NCBI GenBank assembly: GCA_014904985.1
Contig: MU129110.1
Span: 1-64,000, forward strand
Length of the DNA stretch: 64,000 nt
Direction: 5' to 3'
Origin: Hydnum rufescens UP504
Taxonomy: Eukaryota > Basidiomycota > Agaricomycetes > Cantharellales > Hydnaceae
The first letter of the stretch is position 1, and each line of letters begins with the position of its first letter. Of this stretch, positions 12,066 to 24,222 are shown in pieces. The position numbers were made by a program, and so were the translations under genes. The notes under the pieces are model-generated. The model was not told the DNA's origin and searched no databases. It saw nothing but the letters and a program-made list of their open reading frames with translations.

Positions 12066-12110
12066 GCCTACCCTCCCATTTCGACCGTGCCATTCCCAAC
12101 TATTTTTGAG

Positions 12111-13019
12111 AAAGGCAGCCAAATTAGCCTTGTTGAACCCGTTCATTCCTGGGCACCGAATTTAGCGCTGAGAGTGACTTGGGCCCCCATTGAGCCACAC
12201 ACCCCTCCATCCTTTAACAACCAGTTCACGATCTAATGGTCGTGACAGAGCGACAGTGTCCATTGCCGTGATCGTTTTTTAATGAACCACATTCCTCCAT
12301 CGTCGCCCATCCCAAATACTGTACGCATGTGTGTATAACACTTGCTTAGACTAGAGGCTGTTCTCCCAAAATAGAATAATGGAGTCGATCGATAAACAAC
12401 TAGCCATTGCGAGTTTCAGAAGTTAACCACGCAGATATACACAACGCAAGAGTCAAGAGCCGAGAGGACATCGCAAAGTACATACGTAGCAGTACACTGA
12501 CTACAGGAAGTGAAGGACATAAAATCTGTAAACGTGGGCATTGGAAGGGGATTATCCAGGACCCCGGCGAGCTCAAGGAGAGCTCCGATCACCATTTCGG
12601 TACGTTTTTTTAAGGGGGGGGGGGGCGCCGTCCAAATGCCCAAAAAGGTACTTTTTTTGTTCAGGGTATGGCAATTTTTGGTTCAAAAGATACTTTTTTT
12701 TATCGGACCTGAAGTAAAATGAGCCCCCGAAGTGCTGTTTGCCCCACAAGCACCCCGAGACCAGTAGTCGTCAACCATTCCCCCACCATCCTATTTCTCC
12801 ACCCGTTTAGTTGAACTTCGTCTAAGCGCGGGAAATGCTTCAACGATGAAATAATTGGGTCGACCGTTGATTACGGAATCAACCGAAGTCCCAAATGCCG
12901 GACAGATTATATCCAGCGCGATGCCTACATGCTCTGGAAATGAGACTCACGATTAATCGGATTACGAAGGTAGGCCACAGGGTCCTATTTGATGGAATTT
13001 CGTGCAAAAGCAATACTAA
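12111..13019. other. Spacer between copies B and C, with poly-T/poly-G tracts
   Basis: No gene seen. Low-complexity tracts occur at 12605-12625 (T runs followed by twelve G) and at 12650-12700 (further T runs). Confidence 0.5.
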
Positions 13020-13330
13020 GTGGCATTCTCGGACGTGTTCATTGCGATCTAAAGAAAACTGTCGCACTATATATGTAGACCTGAGCAAGGTGTTGGATCT
13101 TGACTGAGCGAGAGGTCGCTCCACCAGGGGTTCGAATTTCTTCAACAAGACCTCGATGGCACGAGCAGAGATTCCAGGGTCACCGGAAACATCAGTCTAG
13201 GGTATTCGATATAGAAAGGGAAGAGGAAAGGTGTGGTATACGAGAAATGGGCTGATTGGGCAGGCAAACAAGCGCGTCTTTCCAGGGATAGCTGGGCGTG
13301 TAGAGTCCCGGATTGAAATTCGGCGACAGG
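13020..13330 (-). pseudogene. 5' fragment of unknown gene, copy C
   Basis: It corresponds to about 8765-9070 of copy B (shared phrases around FEPLV-RPLA-SRS and the Ser/Arg-rich segment). It is cut at 13020 by unrelated DNA, so the C-terminal two thirds seen in copy B are absent. No function can be assigned. Confidence 0.5.
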
Positions 13331-13724
13331 AGGGCGTGTAGAATTCCCAGTTAGCACTGTCGTCAGAACTTTAGATGGTCGAGTAGTCGGTATCGTGATG
13401 TCACGCGTGACTGTCGCTGTTTGCCGAGTTTGGACTTCGACCACACTCCATGACACTATTCATCATGCCCCATACTGAATCTACTGAAGCCAATCTATGC
13501 TGGAACTGGCTGAACCAACGGGATGTTTGCCTGAGTTCGCTTTTGCTGGACCGGAGGAATTGGGCGTTTTCTTATTAATTTACCCTACCAACTTCCGCCA
13601 AAAATCATAGCCTCAGTATACGGCATATGGATGAATATTGGGATGCATTTTATCCACCGCGGTGTCTATAGTGACTGCCACCACGGCATCCGTCGTCTCT
13701 GTGCGAGCCGATAATACCCTACAC

Positions 13725-16258
13725 ATGTCAACCATTCGTCGTTTTCTCGTATCCCCGTCCCTCCCTTCGCATTTGTCTATGGAAATAGAGACGCATCCTC
13801 GTTCTTTGGCCGCCCCTCTACGCGAATTGACCACCCTCACGATGTCTGACGATGTGAAACAGTATTCAGGATCGGGCACCTTCGGAGATCCATTTGTGGT
13901 ACAAGCCTGCCGACTTTTCCTGGATGCTTTCCTATAGTGCTCAATGGACAACTTGAAAGGTTGATTTCGCAAAGCCTTATGATCGAGGCAATCCAAAGGG
14001 GTGGTCGCGCCTACGGAAATGGGCGATGACGTTACAGCTAGGCCTTTGCACCTTATGCGTCAGCATTGCCTCCTCCGCGTACAGCGGCAGCCTCGAATCC
14101 GCCATGCGCGATCTCCATATGAGTCGAACGTGGCCATTCTTGGACTATCGCTATATGTCTTTGGTTAGTCCCCTTCACGCGGCAGGCGACCAGCGAAAAA
14201 TATCACCCTCTACCATATTTTCCAGGCTTTGCTTTTGGGCCTTTGATCTGGGCGCCACTTAGCGAGGTGAGCATCCACCGTCAGCGTTTCCTCGCTCTTC
14301 TCACCTTACAGGAATGTCGCTCTCGTAAGATGCTTGGCCGCGTGCGTCTCACATTCCGCCCAGTAGTGTGGCCCCTCAACGCTCGTCCTATCCTCAGCGA
14401 TTAATTTTTTTGGCCAGTTATACGCCTTTCACGTTGTTCCATATCGGCGGAACCCTCGCACCTAACGTCCCCACTCTTTTAGCAACTCGATTTCTAGCAG
14501 GTGCATGTGGGTGAGTTATTCATTCCCACTGGCAGGAAGGCTAGCCGCCAGGGCATCTGAATCCCCTCCCTTCGATAGGTCATCACCATTGTCGAATGCC
14601 GGTGGGGTAATCCAAGATATCTGGGATCCGGATGAGCGGGGCCTGCCTCAAAACGTGTATGCCATAGCAACTCTTGCTGGCGAGTGGACCTGATCGTCTA
14701 CACCGCTCATTTTTTTACATGCCTGGTCCAGGCCCCGTATTTGGCCCTATCATCGGGGTAAGACTCCTGCCCACCGATTCAGAATCACAATAATGCGAGG
14801 CAAAACTAACAGACTCGTGCTTACGAACCTTTAGGGATATGTGTCACAAGTTCCCCGTCTCGGATGGCGATGGGTGCTATGGGTAATTTTCATTTTCAGC
14901 GCGTCTAACTTATTCATGGCGTGTATTTACTTCCCCGAGACGTATGTCCCCCCAGCTTCCTCTTTTTCGGATAACCGGAAATTCATCTAATTTATGGATT
15001 GATAGTATGCACCTATATTATTCAAGCGAAGAGCCCGAGAGCTCCAGGCCGAATCTGGAGGAACTGTGTATTATGTCTCCAAATTTTCGAAAGCTGGGGA
15101 TCTCCAGTTTGCGAAATTCATGAAGAAGAATCTGTCGCGTCCATTCAGTGAGTGATGTTCTCTCAGAGCGCCCTCGAGAGAGATGGTTGAGCGAGGAATA
15201 CTGAAGCTGTTCCTTCCCCCAGTCTATCTTTTCACTGAGCCCATAGTATTACTACTCGGCCTATATTTCGCTATTGTGTACAGCATTCTGCATGCTTTCT
15301 TCGAGGCGTTCCGTAAGAGCTGACTCCCCCTGATTGTACTCGTCCCGATACCTAATCCCAGAGTCACACAGCTGTCGTATTCCAGCAAGGGCACCATTTC
15401 TCACCTGGTGAAGGAGGTTTAGCCTTCCTTGGGGTAGGTCTGGGAGTCGCCATCGGTGGATCGCTTTCACCCCTCCAAGCCAAATTCTATCGTGAACATG
15501 TGGTGAAGAATGGAGGTCCACAGCCTGAGGCTCGGCTTATCCTTGCCAGGTGGGCGGATGTCGCCCTTCCCACAGGTATGTTCTGGTTCGCCTGGTGAGT
15601 CGTTCTTGGCCCTCATGCACTGTCCCCCTGTCCCCTCTCGTGTGCTTTCTTGCGTTTTTCCTGTTTTCATTCACTAACGACAGGGGGGTTGTCGTTTCTG
15701 TCTCCATATGGATTAGGACGTCTTCGCCATCTGTGCATTGGATCGTCCCAATACTAGCTGGCGTCCCCTTCGGTGCCTCGATGGCCATCCTATTTGTGGG
15801 TCTTCTCTTTCTGCTTCACGATAATCCACATAATGATCACTTAATTGAAAACCTTGACGGCACCTGACTATAGACCGCCATCATTGGCTACCTAATTGAC
15901 ACATACACGATCTACTGTGCAAGCGCTCTAGCAGCCAACGTCCTCCTCCGATCCATCCTGGCCACCGTATTCCCCCTCTTCACACCTTCGTTACTGGCAG
16001 CCGTAGGACCACAGTGGGGAAGTACGATATTCGCGTGTCTGGCACTGATATGTACTCCGATTCCCTTTCTATTCTACGTACGTGATTCCCGGGTTCCGGT
16101 GGTTTATCATCATTATCACCACGACCCTCATCATCTCGACTCGGTGCTGATTCTATTTCGTCGACGACCTAGCGTTACGGCCCTAGAATACGAGCAAGAT
16201 CCAAGTGGGCCACCTCACTCGCAACTTCACACCCAACCTCAGACCCAGTATCCACCCC
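13725..16258 (+). pseudogene. MFS drug/polyamine transporter (DHA1, TPO-like) pseudogene, copy C
   Basis: The best first exon of the three copies: it starts at 13725 and reads in one frame through MSDDVKQYSGSGTFGDPFV to the first intron. The second exon carries the VDFAKPYDRGNPKGWSRLRK block and helix 1, but a one-base deletion near 14127 (ATGAGTCGAAC followed by GTGG; copy B has one more C) breaks the frame. Later landmarks are retained: GLPQNVYAIATLAGEW (about 14640), VRRLGWRWVLWVIFIFSA-like helix (about 14850), GGLAFLGVGLGVAIGGSLSP (about 15415) and helices 10-12 to about 16080. The C-terminal tail is truncated at 16258 by unrelated sequence. Not functional. Confidence 0.78.
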
Positions 16259-16891
16259 TTCTTGAATCCGTTCGCGGCGAGACCATGGAATCGAGAAAGG
16301 GAGCTAGCAGGTAGCTGCAGCCCCCTTACTCTGGGAACCGCTAAGGCAGCTTCGAAGCGTACGAGAAACTGAGAAGCAACACTATGCCATCCAGACTCGG
16401 GCGCAGTGTTTTGGTTGACAAAAGGAAAGGTGGGTGGGTGAGAATTGATGTGTTGCTTGGCCGTACAGCACGTGTACAAGCAGGCTTGCCAGGAGAAGGG
16501 GGGGGAATGAGATAGTGAATGCTTATTTCGAAGCGTACATGAACGAATCGAATTACATAATCATTCATCTCACTCAGTTCGCTTTATTGGCGCTTATCTG
16601 GCCTTGAAACGAGTTGCTCGTGTCTCTGACTAGTTTGGAAACAAAACACCTTTCGGTTATTGGACAGTGACCGGCATTGGGCGGTGAAACACTGTAATAG
16701 TAATAGTCTTCAAGGCAGGCCTGATTACGTAAGGCGAGCGGTAAACTCGGGAGGGTCCGGCGCTCTCCCTTCCTGAATGCATTACAAGGAAAGCTCCAGC
16801 CGCACCACCCCCAACCCCCCGGGACCCCAAATAGGTAGTGTACCCCCATTTGGGAATATCAACGGTGAAATGAACCATTAAAAAAAAAGAA
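16259..16891. other. Intergenic, nothing recognised
   Basis: It lies between duplicated copy C and the 3' end of the next gene on the minus strand. Short frames only. The part near 16892 should contain the 3' UTR of that gene. Confidence 0.5.
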
Positions 16892-18466
16892 TCACACATC
16901 CACACCGTTCGCAGCGGCCCCCGTCTCGGGAACTGGCTCTCCAAGTCCCAGCGCACACTCACAAACTACCTGAGCCCTTCGAACCACTGTCTGCCCCGTC
17001 TCCGATGTAGTTCCCTCTGTACCACGTGCCACCTTCACCAAACCCTAGGGGACGCACCGACGACGACGAAAATGAGAACCGAGCCACGATGAAAGGCGGA
17101 AGGGAGGCACAGCAACGTACTGGGAATACACACGCCCCAACACGGTCAACCAGCCCAGCTTCATGTCTCTTGCATCGCTTCAACAGCTCAATTTGTCGCG
17201 GATACAGCACGCTCCCCAATTCGGGCACAAACGCCCGATAAAACGCATCGGCAGCGCCCCCTGCCCCTCCCGATGAAGTCTTGGATGCGTGTAGCATTCG
17301 CGAGAAGGTATAGGCCGCGTCAAGAATGCTCTGCAAGCCCGCTCTCAGATTCGTGCTCTCTGGGAGCGCAAATCCATTCCTGGTGCCCCCGAGAAGCAAT
17401 GTGGACAGGCCAGGAATGTGTTCCGAGAGAATGTGCTTAGACATCTCAGGTGTGAACGCTTCGACGGCGGCTGAGAACGTCTGCCGACGCCATACACTGG
17501 CTACAGTTGGGTCCCCTGCAATTCCGAGTCAGTCAATGCATGGGAGGTGGATTCTGGCCTGACTGATTCTGGTTACTTACTGCCGAAAATATGCTCATGT
17601 ATCCGGGTTAATTGAACGATTGGTCTCCGAAGAATTCGTGACAATCAAGCAATTGATGATACCCTATAAGAAATAAAAATAAAAGGACAGTGCGAAGACA
17701 CACATGTTAGTGCCAAGTTTGAGTAAGGTGGCCATGGATCGACCTCGGAAACCGTCTCTGAAAACGCGTGCCGCAGAATATTCTGCACCAGAGCAGATGT
17801 TGGATTGAGAATTTCAAGTCCTCCGGTATCCTCCCGGCATGCATCGTATATCTCTTTAAGCGCCGAGGGAGCCGTGCGGACTACCTCTGCTGCCCATCTA
17901 TTGATCAGTCTCTCGAGCTTTGACGCCGCATTCTATTGGCAATCATGCAGGGGATCAGCGCACGTGAAGGAGCCGGAGAGAGGCACCAGGGCGAGATGGC
18001 AAGTTCTCTCTGTGAAACTATGGGAGACACACACAGACCTTGATCGAAAAATCATCCACGCTAGACCCGCCCTGCCGCTGATTCGTCTTGGCCATACCTT
18101 GATCGTCCCCGCCCTCGAGGACGGCGATCCGCTGCCGCAATAACGCCACCTGGCGCTCCTGTTCTTCCAACTGTTGGCGCTGCCGCTCCACTTGCTCGTG
18201 CGCAATCCGGAAATTTGTGAGGGCATATCGATACTGTTCCGCGGAGACCTAAGGGGACAGAACGAGATGTAAAATCATCCATCATGACAACGTGGGCCCC
18301 ATGCGATTCACAAAACGAAGATTGAACGAACCATGTCATGCCCTGGAGGCGGTGGGTGCTGGGCGGAATGCCCGTTGTTCATAGGAGATGGTTGCTGTGC
18401 TTGCGTTTGTTGACGTGGTGGTTGTGGCGATTGGGCTAACGTTGGCATGTTTTTCACACCTGCCAT
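16892..18466 (-). CDS. Conserved-looking fungal protein with N-terminal coiled coil, unknown function
   Basis: Six exons fit: 18466-18332, 18248-18039, 17932-17744, 17663-17581, 17515-17121 and 17045-16892, all GT-AG introns. The N-terminus is Gln/Pro-rich and low complexity (PTLAQSPQPPRQQTQAQQ); exon 2 gives a classic coiled coil (HEQVERQRQQLEEQERQVAL); later exons give a helical domain with ASKLERLINRWAAEVVR, RDPTVASVWRRQTFSAAVEA and LVKVARGTEGTTSETGQTVV. I have an impression of similar proteins in other mushrooms but know no function. Exon 4 changes frame by one base near 17619, between the SSETN and VQLTRIHEHIFG segments; either one extra base or two missing bases explain it. It is transcribed in the same direction as the RMND1-like gene 131 bp upstream. 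Confidence 0.65.
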
Positions 18467-18597
18467 TCCCAAGGTACGCGAAGCTACAATACTCCCGATA
18501 TAGCAAATACCTGCTAGTGGTCTGTCTAGCGCTTCACGAAAACACTTCCAATACACCCATCTGTCACGCGTCACAGGGGACCCGAGGATCCTTACAT

Positions 18598-20238
18598 TTA
18601 TATGGATCTCGCGCGAGCGCCCAAATTAGCGCCCAAATTAAAAGCACATGAGTTCGGCCGAGTCAAACTGATCAAAATAGTACAGTATATCTCGGTCTCT
18701 ACTTTCAAACATAATAAGAGTGGGGGGTTTGCGGGGGTTAGGCCTTGTGGCTGCTGAGCAGTCGCTCGTCTGTCTCTTTGGCGTCCTCCGAATGCCATAT
18801 GCCATAGTTCTGGTCCATCTCGAATTATCGCCTGAAGTACGAAACGTAAGTAGCGTAGAGATGAATTGGTATTTGGATCGTCCACTCACTATGGCCACTT
18901 CGACGGCAATCAAGGCGATAATGATCAGCTCCATCCTGTGTGACGATGACTATAGAATGTTACACATAAGTCACCAATCCAGCCACTGAGACTTGGGTGC
19001 AAGTACCTCGGTCAATAGTTCACGCAGAGTGACTTGGACCTGTGAAACGTAAGGGTCAAAGGCCAATAATCAAAGATCCGTTCGCCTTACCTCTGCTGCG
19101 TAAGTGATCTTCTTGTTCACGGCGCCGATCCGCTCGTGGATCTCGAGTGCCTTGCTCATTGTGTTGAAATATACTATCAGGCCAGAGTAGCCACGTGTCG
19201 TCAGCTTCGTCACTTAATATGCAGTGGCCACGTACCTTCAAGCACAGGCTCCGCCCAATAGAAGTCAGGTGTATCTCCAAAGTTTTCCCGACTAAGGTTC
19301 AACCCCTGGCGAAATTTCAACAAATGGCCCAACTTTTGGATCAGCTCCTTACGACGCAAGCCTGGCTCTCCGGTTTCGGAAAGCGTCTGTGGGAGAAGCT
19401 CGACGGAGGAAAGGTATGCATCCAAGGATGTCTCCAGTGCCGATAGAGCCGTACTGCGTGCGAGAGCCTGGGAGAAGGCATATCGTGCAGGGAAGTTGTC
19501 TGAAGGGAGAATCTTCGTAGTAGAAGATGTTGCTGGAAATATTGAAGGATCAGAGAGTGGGGGAACGTGTCCCAAGATTATTAGATCTCCTTGGAGTCGG
19601 GTGGGTCTACAACATTGGCCATGAGGAACATTCATGCCATTTGAGCAGAATGAACGACATACTCCGCAGGGTCTATCACAAATTCTAGTTCTTCTGTCTC
19701 CATTGTAGTCAAAGGAGCGAACTGGATTTCTGGAGCCTTTCTTACGAGGTTCTCGACGAAGCGACGGCATCGTCCTCTTCGAGTCCCCAACATACAATAG
19801 TTCCGTTCCCAAACACCCAGGCTTCACATTCCTTCGTATTCTGTAGGCCCAAAGGCACCCACCAGGCATCCTCAAACCGTCGGGCGGTCTGAGACATGTG
19901 ACCCTGAAGACCAGACAAATTGTATCGCTCCGCAGTAGCGTACGTGAATACAGGCTGGATGGCACCTCTTGTAGGAGTAGGGTTTGACCGGATCGGCAGC
20001 GATGCTGAGGCTGTCCTCTTCAGAGACGATGGAGACTTGTTCGGTTTTGGCTTTCGTGCTGCTTTCGATTTCCCCGATGATGTAGGTTCTGTATTCTTAA
20101 GTACACTTGGGGTGGGAGCTTGATTATTTTGTTCTGGAGGAATGCTTAATCCGCGAAAACCTCTAATCCGGGACACAGGATGGGGGACGCGTCGCACTAG
20201 AGACTGCACCCCACGCGCCTTAGCAGCAAACGGTTCAT
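18598..20238 (-). CDS. RMND1/Rmd1-like protein (DUF155), mitochondrial
   Basis: Family: DUF155 proteins (yeast Rmd1/Rmd8, human RMND1), inner mitochondrial membrane, supporting mitochondrial translation. Six exons: 20238-19663, 19606-19236, 19173-19091, 19039-19007, 18949-18890, 18831-18598. Diagnostic parts in order: METEELEFVIDPAE, RLQGDLIILGHVPPL, ARYAFSQALARSTALSALE, ELIQKLGHLLKFRQGLNLSR, DTPDFYWAEPVLE, SHRMELIIIALIAVEVAI (C-terminal membrane helix) and RDGPELWHM. An ATG at 20238 would give an Arg/Leu-rich presequence (MNRLLLRRVG), fitting mitochondrial import, but its frame joins the body only if one base is missing in the four-base G/C run at 20209-20212. A second one-base loss lies near 19767, between EEDDA and RRFVENLVRK. 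The end beyond RDGPELWHM (to 18598) is less certain. Confidence 0.85.
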
Positions 20239-20331
20239 TGCCTCTAGCGGTGGCGACACCGGCCGTAGTTCAATTGAGGGAAGTTTGTCATTGATCCTCG
20301 GTCGCTGCCGGGGCTGAACAACCTTTGCATT
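20239..20331. promoter_or_regulatory. Probable bidirectional promoter, RMND1-like / metallophosphatase
   Basis: Only 93 bp separate the two divergent start codons (20238 on minus, 20332 on plus). Both promoters must overlap this interval or lie in the opposite gene. I see no clear TATA box. Inference from spacing only. Confidence 0.4.
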
Positions 20332-21722
20332 ATGCCCCCTCCCATCGTGAGATTAGCTCTAATCACGTCTATCGTCCTGTTGGCTTTGTATACTCTCATA
20401 CCTAGACGCGACGTTCACGACCCAAGCATTCCGCGATCTCCTGCATTCCAACGACACATTGTGGCTATCGGTGACCTCCACGGCGACCTTCCGAATGCTC
20501 TCAAAGTCTTGGAAATGGCAGGGGTTATCGACACCCGAAGGAAATGGACGGAAATGTAGATTTCCTAGTGCAAACAGGGGATATCATTGATCGGTTCATA
20601 TTCACACCGCGCGCATTGTGGCTGTTTGGTACTCATACGCGGAATTTCTCAGTGGCGATGACACTATTGCGCTATATCGCCTTATGGAGAGCCTCCGCGA
20701 GCAAGCCCGCGCGGTCGGAGGGGACGTGCTCAGCCATCTAGGCAATCACGAATATATGAATGCCATAGGTATTCGCTCCCCTATCTATCATCGCTGTCAG
20801 AAAGCTCAAATATGGCATATCAGGGGATTGGAGGTGAGTTATGTTATACTGGGCGTATATTGAAATGCCCCTTTGTTGACTAGACCAGATATGTGTATGA
20901 ATCTGAGATCAAAACATTTGGCTCAGTTCCAGCTCGTCAGGAGATGATCTCTAATGGATGGATAGGGCAAGCCTGGCGCGCAAACTACACCGTCACCTCG
21001 CGTCTTCCCCTCCACCCGAGTCTCGGCCTTCCGAATACGGATTACATCCCCAATTCTTCCCTCTATCGCATGCGGCCCTCTCCTTCCTCCATGGCGGGAT
21101 ATCACCCACGTACCTGAATGCAGTACCATACCCATCCCGCATTAACACTCTAGGCGCGTCTCTCCTCCGGAAATTACAAAAAAGGAGCGGCAGCCTCCTC
21201 CACATCCGCCGAATCCATATCCCGGTTTACCGGGCGATGCCACCGACGCGGAGCACGATCTGTACGGCACTAATGGGCCCCTCTGGTACCGGGGCTGGGC
21301 ACTAGACGACGAGCACGTCGTATGTCGAGAGGTGGACGCTGTCCTAGAAAAGACCGGCACGAGACGATTGATCATGGGCCACACTCCCACGTTCGATCGC
21401 ATGGTCTCGAGATGCGACGGTAAGATCATCCTTATCGATACGTGGGTTGCATCCTTTTTCCCACCCATTCTACTTTTCTTTTTACTGATGGTGTGCTTGC
21501 AGTGGGATCAGTAGCGCATACGGAGGTGTATTAAGTGCCCTAGATATCAAATACTCTCTCATCCCGATCGACGACTCCGTGCAATCGGCCCCGGGCACGA
21601 GGGCCCCGGCATCAGCCAAGGCCGAGAAATACCTGGAGCAGGAGATCATTCAAGCGATATACCCAGGCAAACGCGATGTATTCGTTTCGCACGAGCGTGA
21701 AATAGCAGGGCATGCCTTATGA
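20332..21722 (+). CDS. Metallophosphatase (calcineurin-like, Shewanella-like type), membrane-anchored
   Basis: Metal-dependent phosphoesterase. An N-terminal hydrophobic anchor (VRLALITSIVLLALYTLI) is followed by the metal-binding motifs in order: GDLHGD, QTGDIIDRG, GNHEYMNAIGDW, LHGGISP and MGHTP. Exons: 20332-20593, 20653-20768, a 10-nt microexon 20824-20833, 20889-21441 and 21503-21722. The IDRG and GDW motifs are only assembled by splicing, which supports the model. Three one-base losses break the frame: about 20550 (between RRKWT and GNVDFLVQTG), about 21056 (before LSHAALSFLHGG) and the A6 run at 21178-21183. Otherwise the order and spacing of motifs are those of an active enzyme of this type; the physiological substrate is unknown. 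Divergent from the RMND1-like gene. Confidence 0.85.
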
Positions 21723-23120
21723 GAACAAATGTTTGGATCGAGTGGTCATGGGTGCTCCTTGCTCGGCAGCCTGGTCCTCCCTAGGCAGGCAGTCCGCGAG
21801 GGAATAATGCTGTGGGTGCATGATCCGGGTGTGGTTCTAGAGGCCTTCTGTCGAAGGTCCATCTCGTCTATGAATTTATGGCAGACGGCGAATGGGCAGA
21901 CCAATACAGTTAGCCGACCGAAGAATCCGAGATCCTACTAGTATTTAAAATCAGGCAATTCATGCCAGATTAGATCTTAATTGTCATCTGTACAGACGGC
22001 CTGTATCTGAAGTCTTGCGCACACGCAGGGCAGCGATGGAGCTTTAAGACAAGACACAGTTAAAATACGAGCGTGTGTGTCCCGTGTCATCAACGCGCGC
22101 ACGCGCCAGTGGCGCGGCATATCCGATCTGAGCCAGTGATAATTTCCATATTCTGGATGTATTTGGATAAGACCTCGCTATTACGGCAGATCGGGGGGAA
22201 AAAGAAGAATGACCGAGTACTGGCAATAAATCGACCAGAAGAAACAAGATACATCGAGGCAATGGTAACGATGCTACAGTACCTGCTCAAAAAAGCGCTC
22301 AGTAAGAGTTCATAAAATACTCCGGCGCCAGGACGTGAAAAAGTATCAGGGAAAGAACGAAAGAGGCCATCCGAAGCCGTGCGTGACTCAGATGGAGGGT
22401 TGGGTATCGCCCGCTTAGCTCGCAATGTCTTGACAGGTCCGAACCAAGCTGGGAATATAAAATTAGGGTGTTGTACCTGGAATGAGAGCTGGGAATTACA
22501 GATTCACCTCGATCATTTCGGGAGCAGGGAGACTGGGGGAGGGATCTATCTATAAGCTGATCTCCAATTTTGCAAGTCAGTCATGAACGCGGTATAGAGT
22601 GCATTAGAAAACTCTTGAGTCGACGACGTCGAAGGAACCGGGGCATTGGGACAGGACTCGGGCCTGCAGTAAGCAGGGTTATGGACAGAAGGGTGAGGAG
22701 CTCCAGACACCGGAGGGAATGAAACAGGTGATCGCAGATGGGGTTGTGGGGGAAAACTGGGAAGGAAAGTGGCAAATGAGACATGCCTGGCATTGTGATG
22801 GAGAAGGGAGACGAAGTTGGGGGGATATAATGCTCGCGGGCACGAGGGCCCCCAAGTTCTCCATCTACATTAGAAAATTCTGCGGAAAATCTGAGGACCC
22901 GAAGTGGACGGTGCAAATCAGTGGAGGGCAAGGGACTTACGGGGGACACTCTCCCCAAGCAAAGTATTGGGCCCTTCGGCACGGAAAACGTACGATTGCG
23001 TCCTGTTATCTGTAGCGGGTATACTAGGTGGGTGAGTGGGTCCGTGCGCATGATCCTGAATTGGAGGGGGAGAAGATCGATTTGGGTAAGGGAACACGGT
23101 TGGGTGGGATCTATCAAGCG
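21723..23120. other. No recognisable gene
   Basis: The first part should hold the 3' UTR of the metallophosphatase. A 178-codon open frame on the minus strand (22581-23117) is Pro/Ser/Leu-rich without motif and I do not accept it as a gene. Nothing else seen. Confidence 0.4.
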
Positions 23121-24222
23121 TCAGTATCGAAGGCCTGGTTTTACGCCGTACACGACGACGACGGACGATGATCTGTAGCTGAAACAGTGGATTGAGTTTA
23201 CAATGCAAGCGGAGGAATAGAGAATCCTCACAGATGATGCCATTTTCACCAGGGACTGCGCCACTGGATCCAGCGGACTGGGGAGAGGGCCGTGCGTGGA
23301 GGGGGGTCCAGGTGGGAGTGTTATACCTGATGCGGATGCAAACACCCCATCCCCAGAAGCTGCCGAAGAACGATTTACCGCTGCACCGTTGGGATCAGGT
23401 ATTTCATCGCAATACCCTGAAAGGTCCAGAAATGAATCGCGAACACCCCGTTTATTCGTCCATTTCTTGATTCTTCTCTTCATCTCCCGGACCCTCTCCT
23501 TGTTCTGAAACATAACGTTAGCCTTAAGGCAGAGCACTAGTCACTGGGGGTTACCCTCATCCATCTTGGCCTAGCGCCTGGGAACCCCAGGCAAATTATG
23601 CTTAGGGAAAAGCAGTCAGAGCAGGATGTAGGGTCTTCCGGCAATTTTCCTGAGCACTTCTGCATTTGCGAGTATTAGGAATAGCATAAATTGCCAAATG
23701 ATTAGACTACAGTACCTTTCGTCGCACCCGGCAGACTACGCATCCATCTTTCGTTCGCTTTCCCGCATCTCTCGGACCATCTGATTGAGGGGTGGAGGCG
23801 CCGTCGCCAGTCGAATGATCGATCGGTGCCATTTAGGAACCGAGTAGTAAGAGGGCGTAGGGAGATCTGTGTGAAAATACGACTCCCCTTTTATTTTAAA
23901 CGGGGCTGTGACGGGCGCTGTTGTGACTAGCAACCTGGTTCACCTCAGAAAGGAGGGGGAAACATCAGGACCGACATGGAAAGATGACAAGGCGTTGCTC
24001 ACCAATGATTACCACCTCTAGGTATGTGCCCCTTGTTGCTGTAATACTGAGTTGAGCGCTTATGCCGGGAATTGGACATAGAAAAAGAAGGCCCGGTAGC
24101 CGTCTTGCGATATCATTGTTTCCCAAGGGCTCAACGACTTCGGCTACTGTGATATATTCTCTTCCAGATTGCGGTGAGAACAAAACCATGGTCTGTCTTA
24201 CTTGGCGAGAAGGTAGTCCCAC
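23121..24222 (-). other. Possible unknown gene, fragmentary
   Basis: Three minus-strand segments look coding-like. About 24222-23998 has a hydrophobic stretch (RRLPGLLFLCPIPGISAQLS); about 23940-23736 contains FKIKGESYFHTDLPTPSYYS and ends in a charged run (MVREMRESERKMDA); about 23510-23260 starts with ERVREMKRRIKKWTNKRG and continues into Gly/Pro/Ser-rich sequence. Possible GT-AG introns lie between them (for example the GTGAGC at about 24000 to the AG near 23945). I do not recognise the protein, the exon chain is unproven and it may be a decayed gene. Confidence 0.3.

Larger units (their letters stand above)
8096..12110. repeat. Segmental duplication, copy B (longest)
   Basis: Most complete of the three copies: unknown gene on the minus strand (8410-9066) and MFS transporter on the plus strand (9468-12065), about 400 bp apart and divergent. 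It matches copy A from about 8096 (copy A 622) and copy C from about 8765 (copy C 13023). Differences among copies are scattered substitutions, many of them C/T or A/G transitions, plus small indels. Confidence 0.85.
13020..16258. repeat. Segmental duplication, copy C
   Basis: It matches copy B from about 8765 to 11990. The left side retains only the 5' third of the unknown minus-strand gene (13023-13330); the MFS gene is nearly complete. Homology stops at about 16258, inside the coding region for the transporter tail, where unrelated sequence begins. Confidence 0.85.

Noticed and set aside
12605..12625. Retroposon poly(A)/poly(T) tail
   Set aside because: T and G runs without any element body or target duplication beside them; low-complexity tract, possibly with sequencing error.
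19742..21183. Very short introns as explanation for the frame breaks in RMND1 and the metallophosphatase
   Set aside because: No GT-AG pair exists at these points and the protein is continuous on both sides; a one-base loss fits better.
22581..23117. 178-codon open frame on the minus strand
   Set aside because: Pro/Ser/Leu-rich without motif, no signal peptide or conserved block, and no supportable splice structure.
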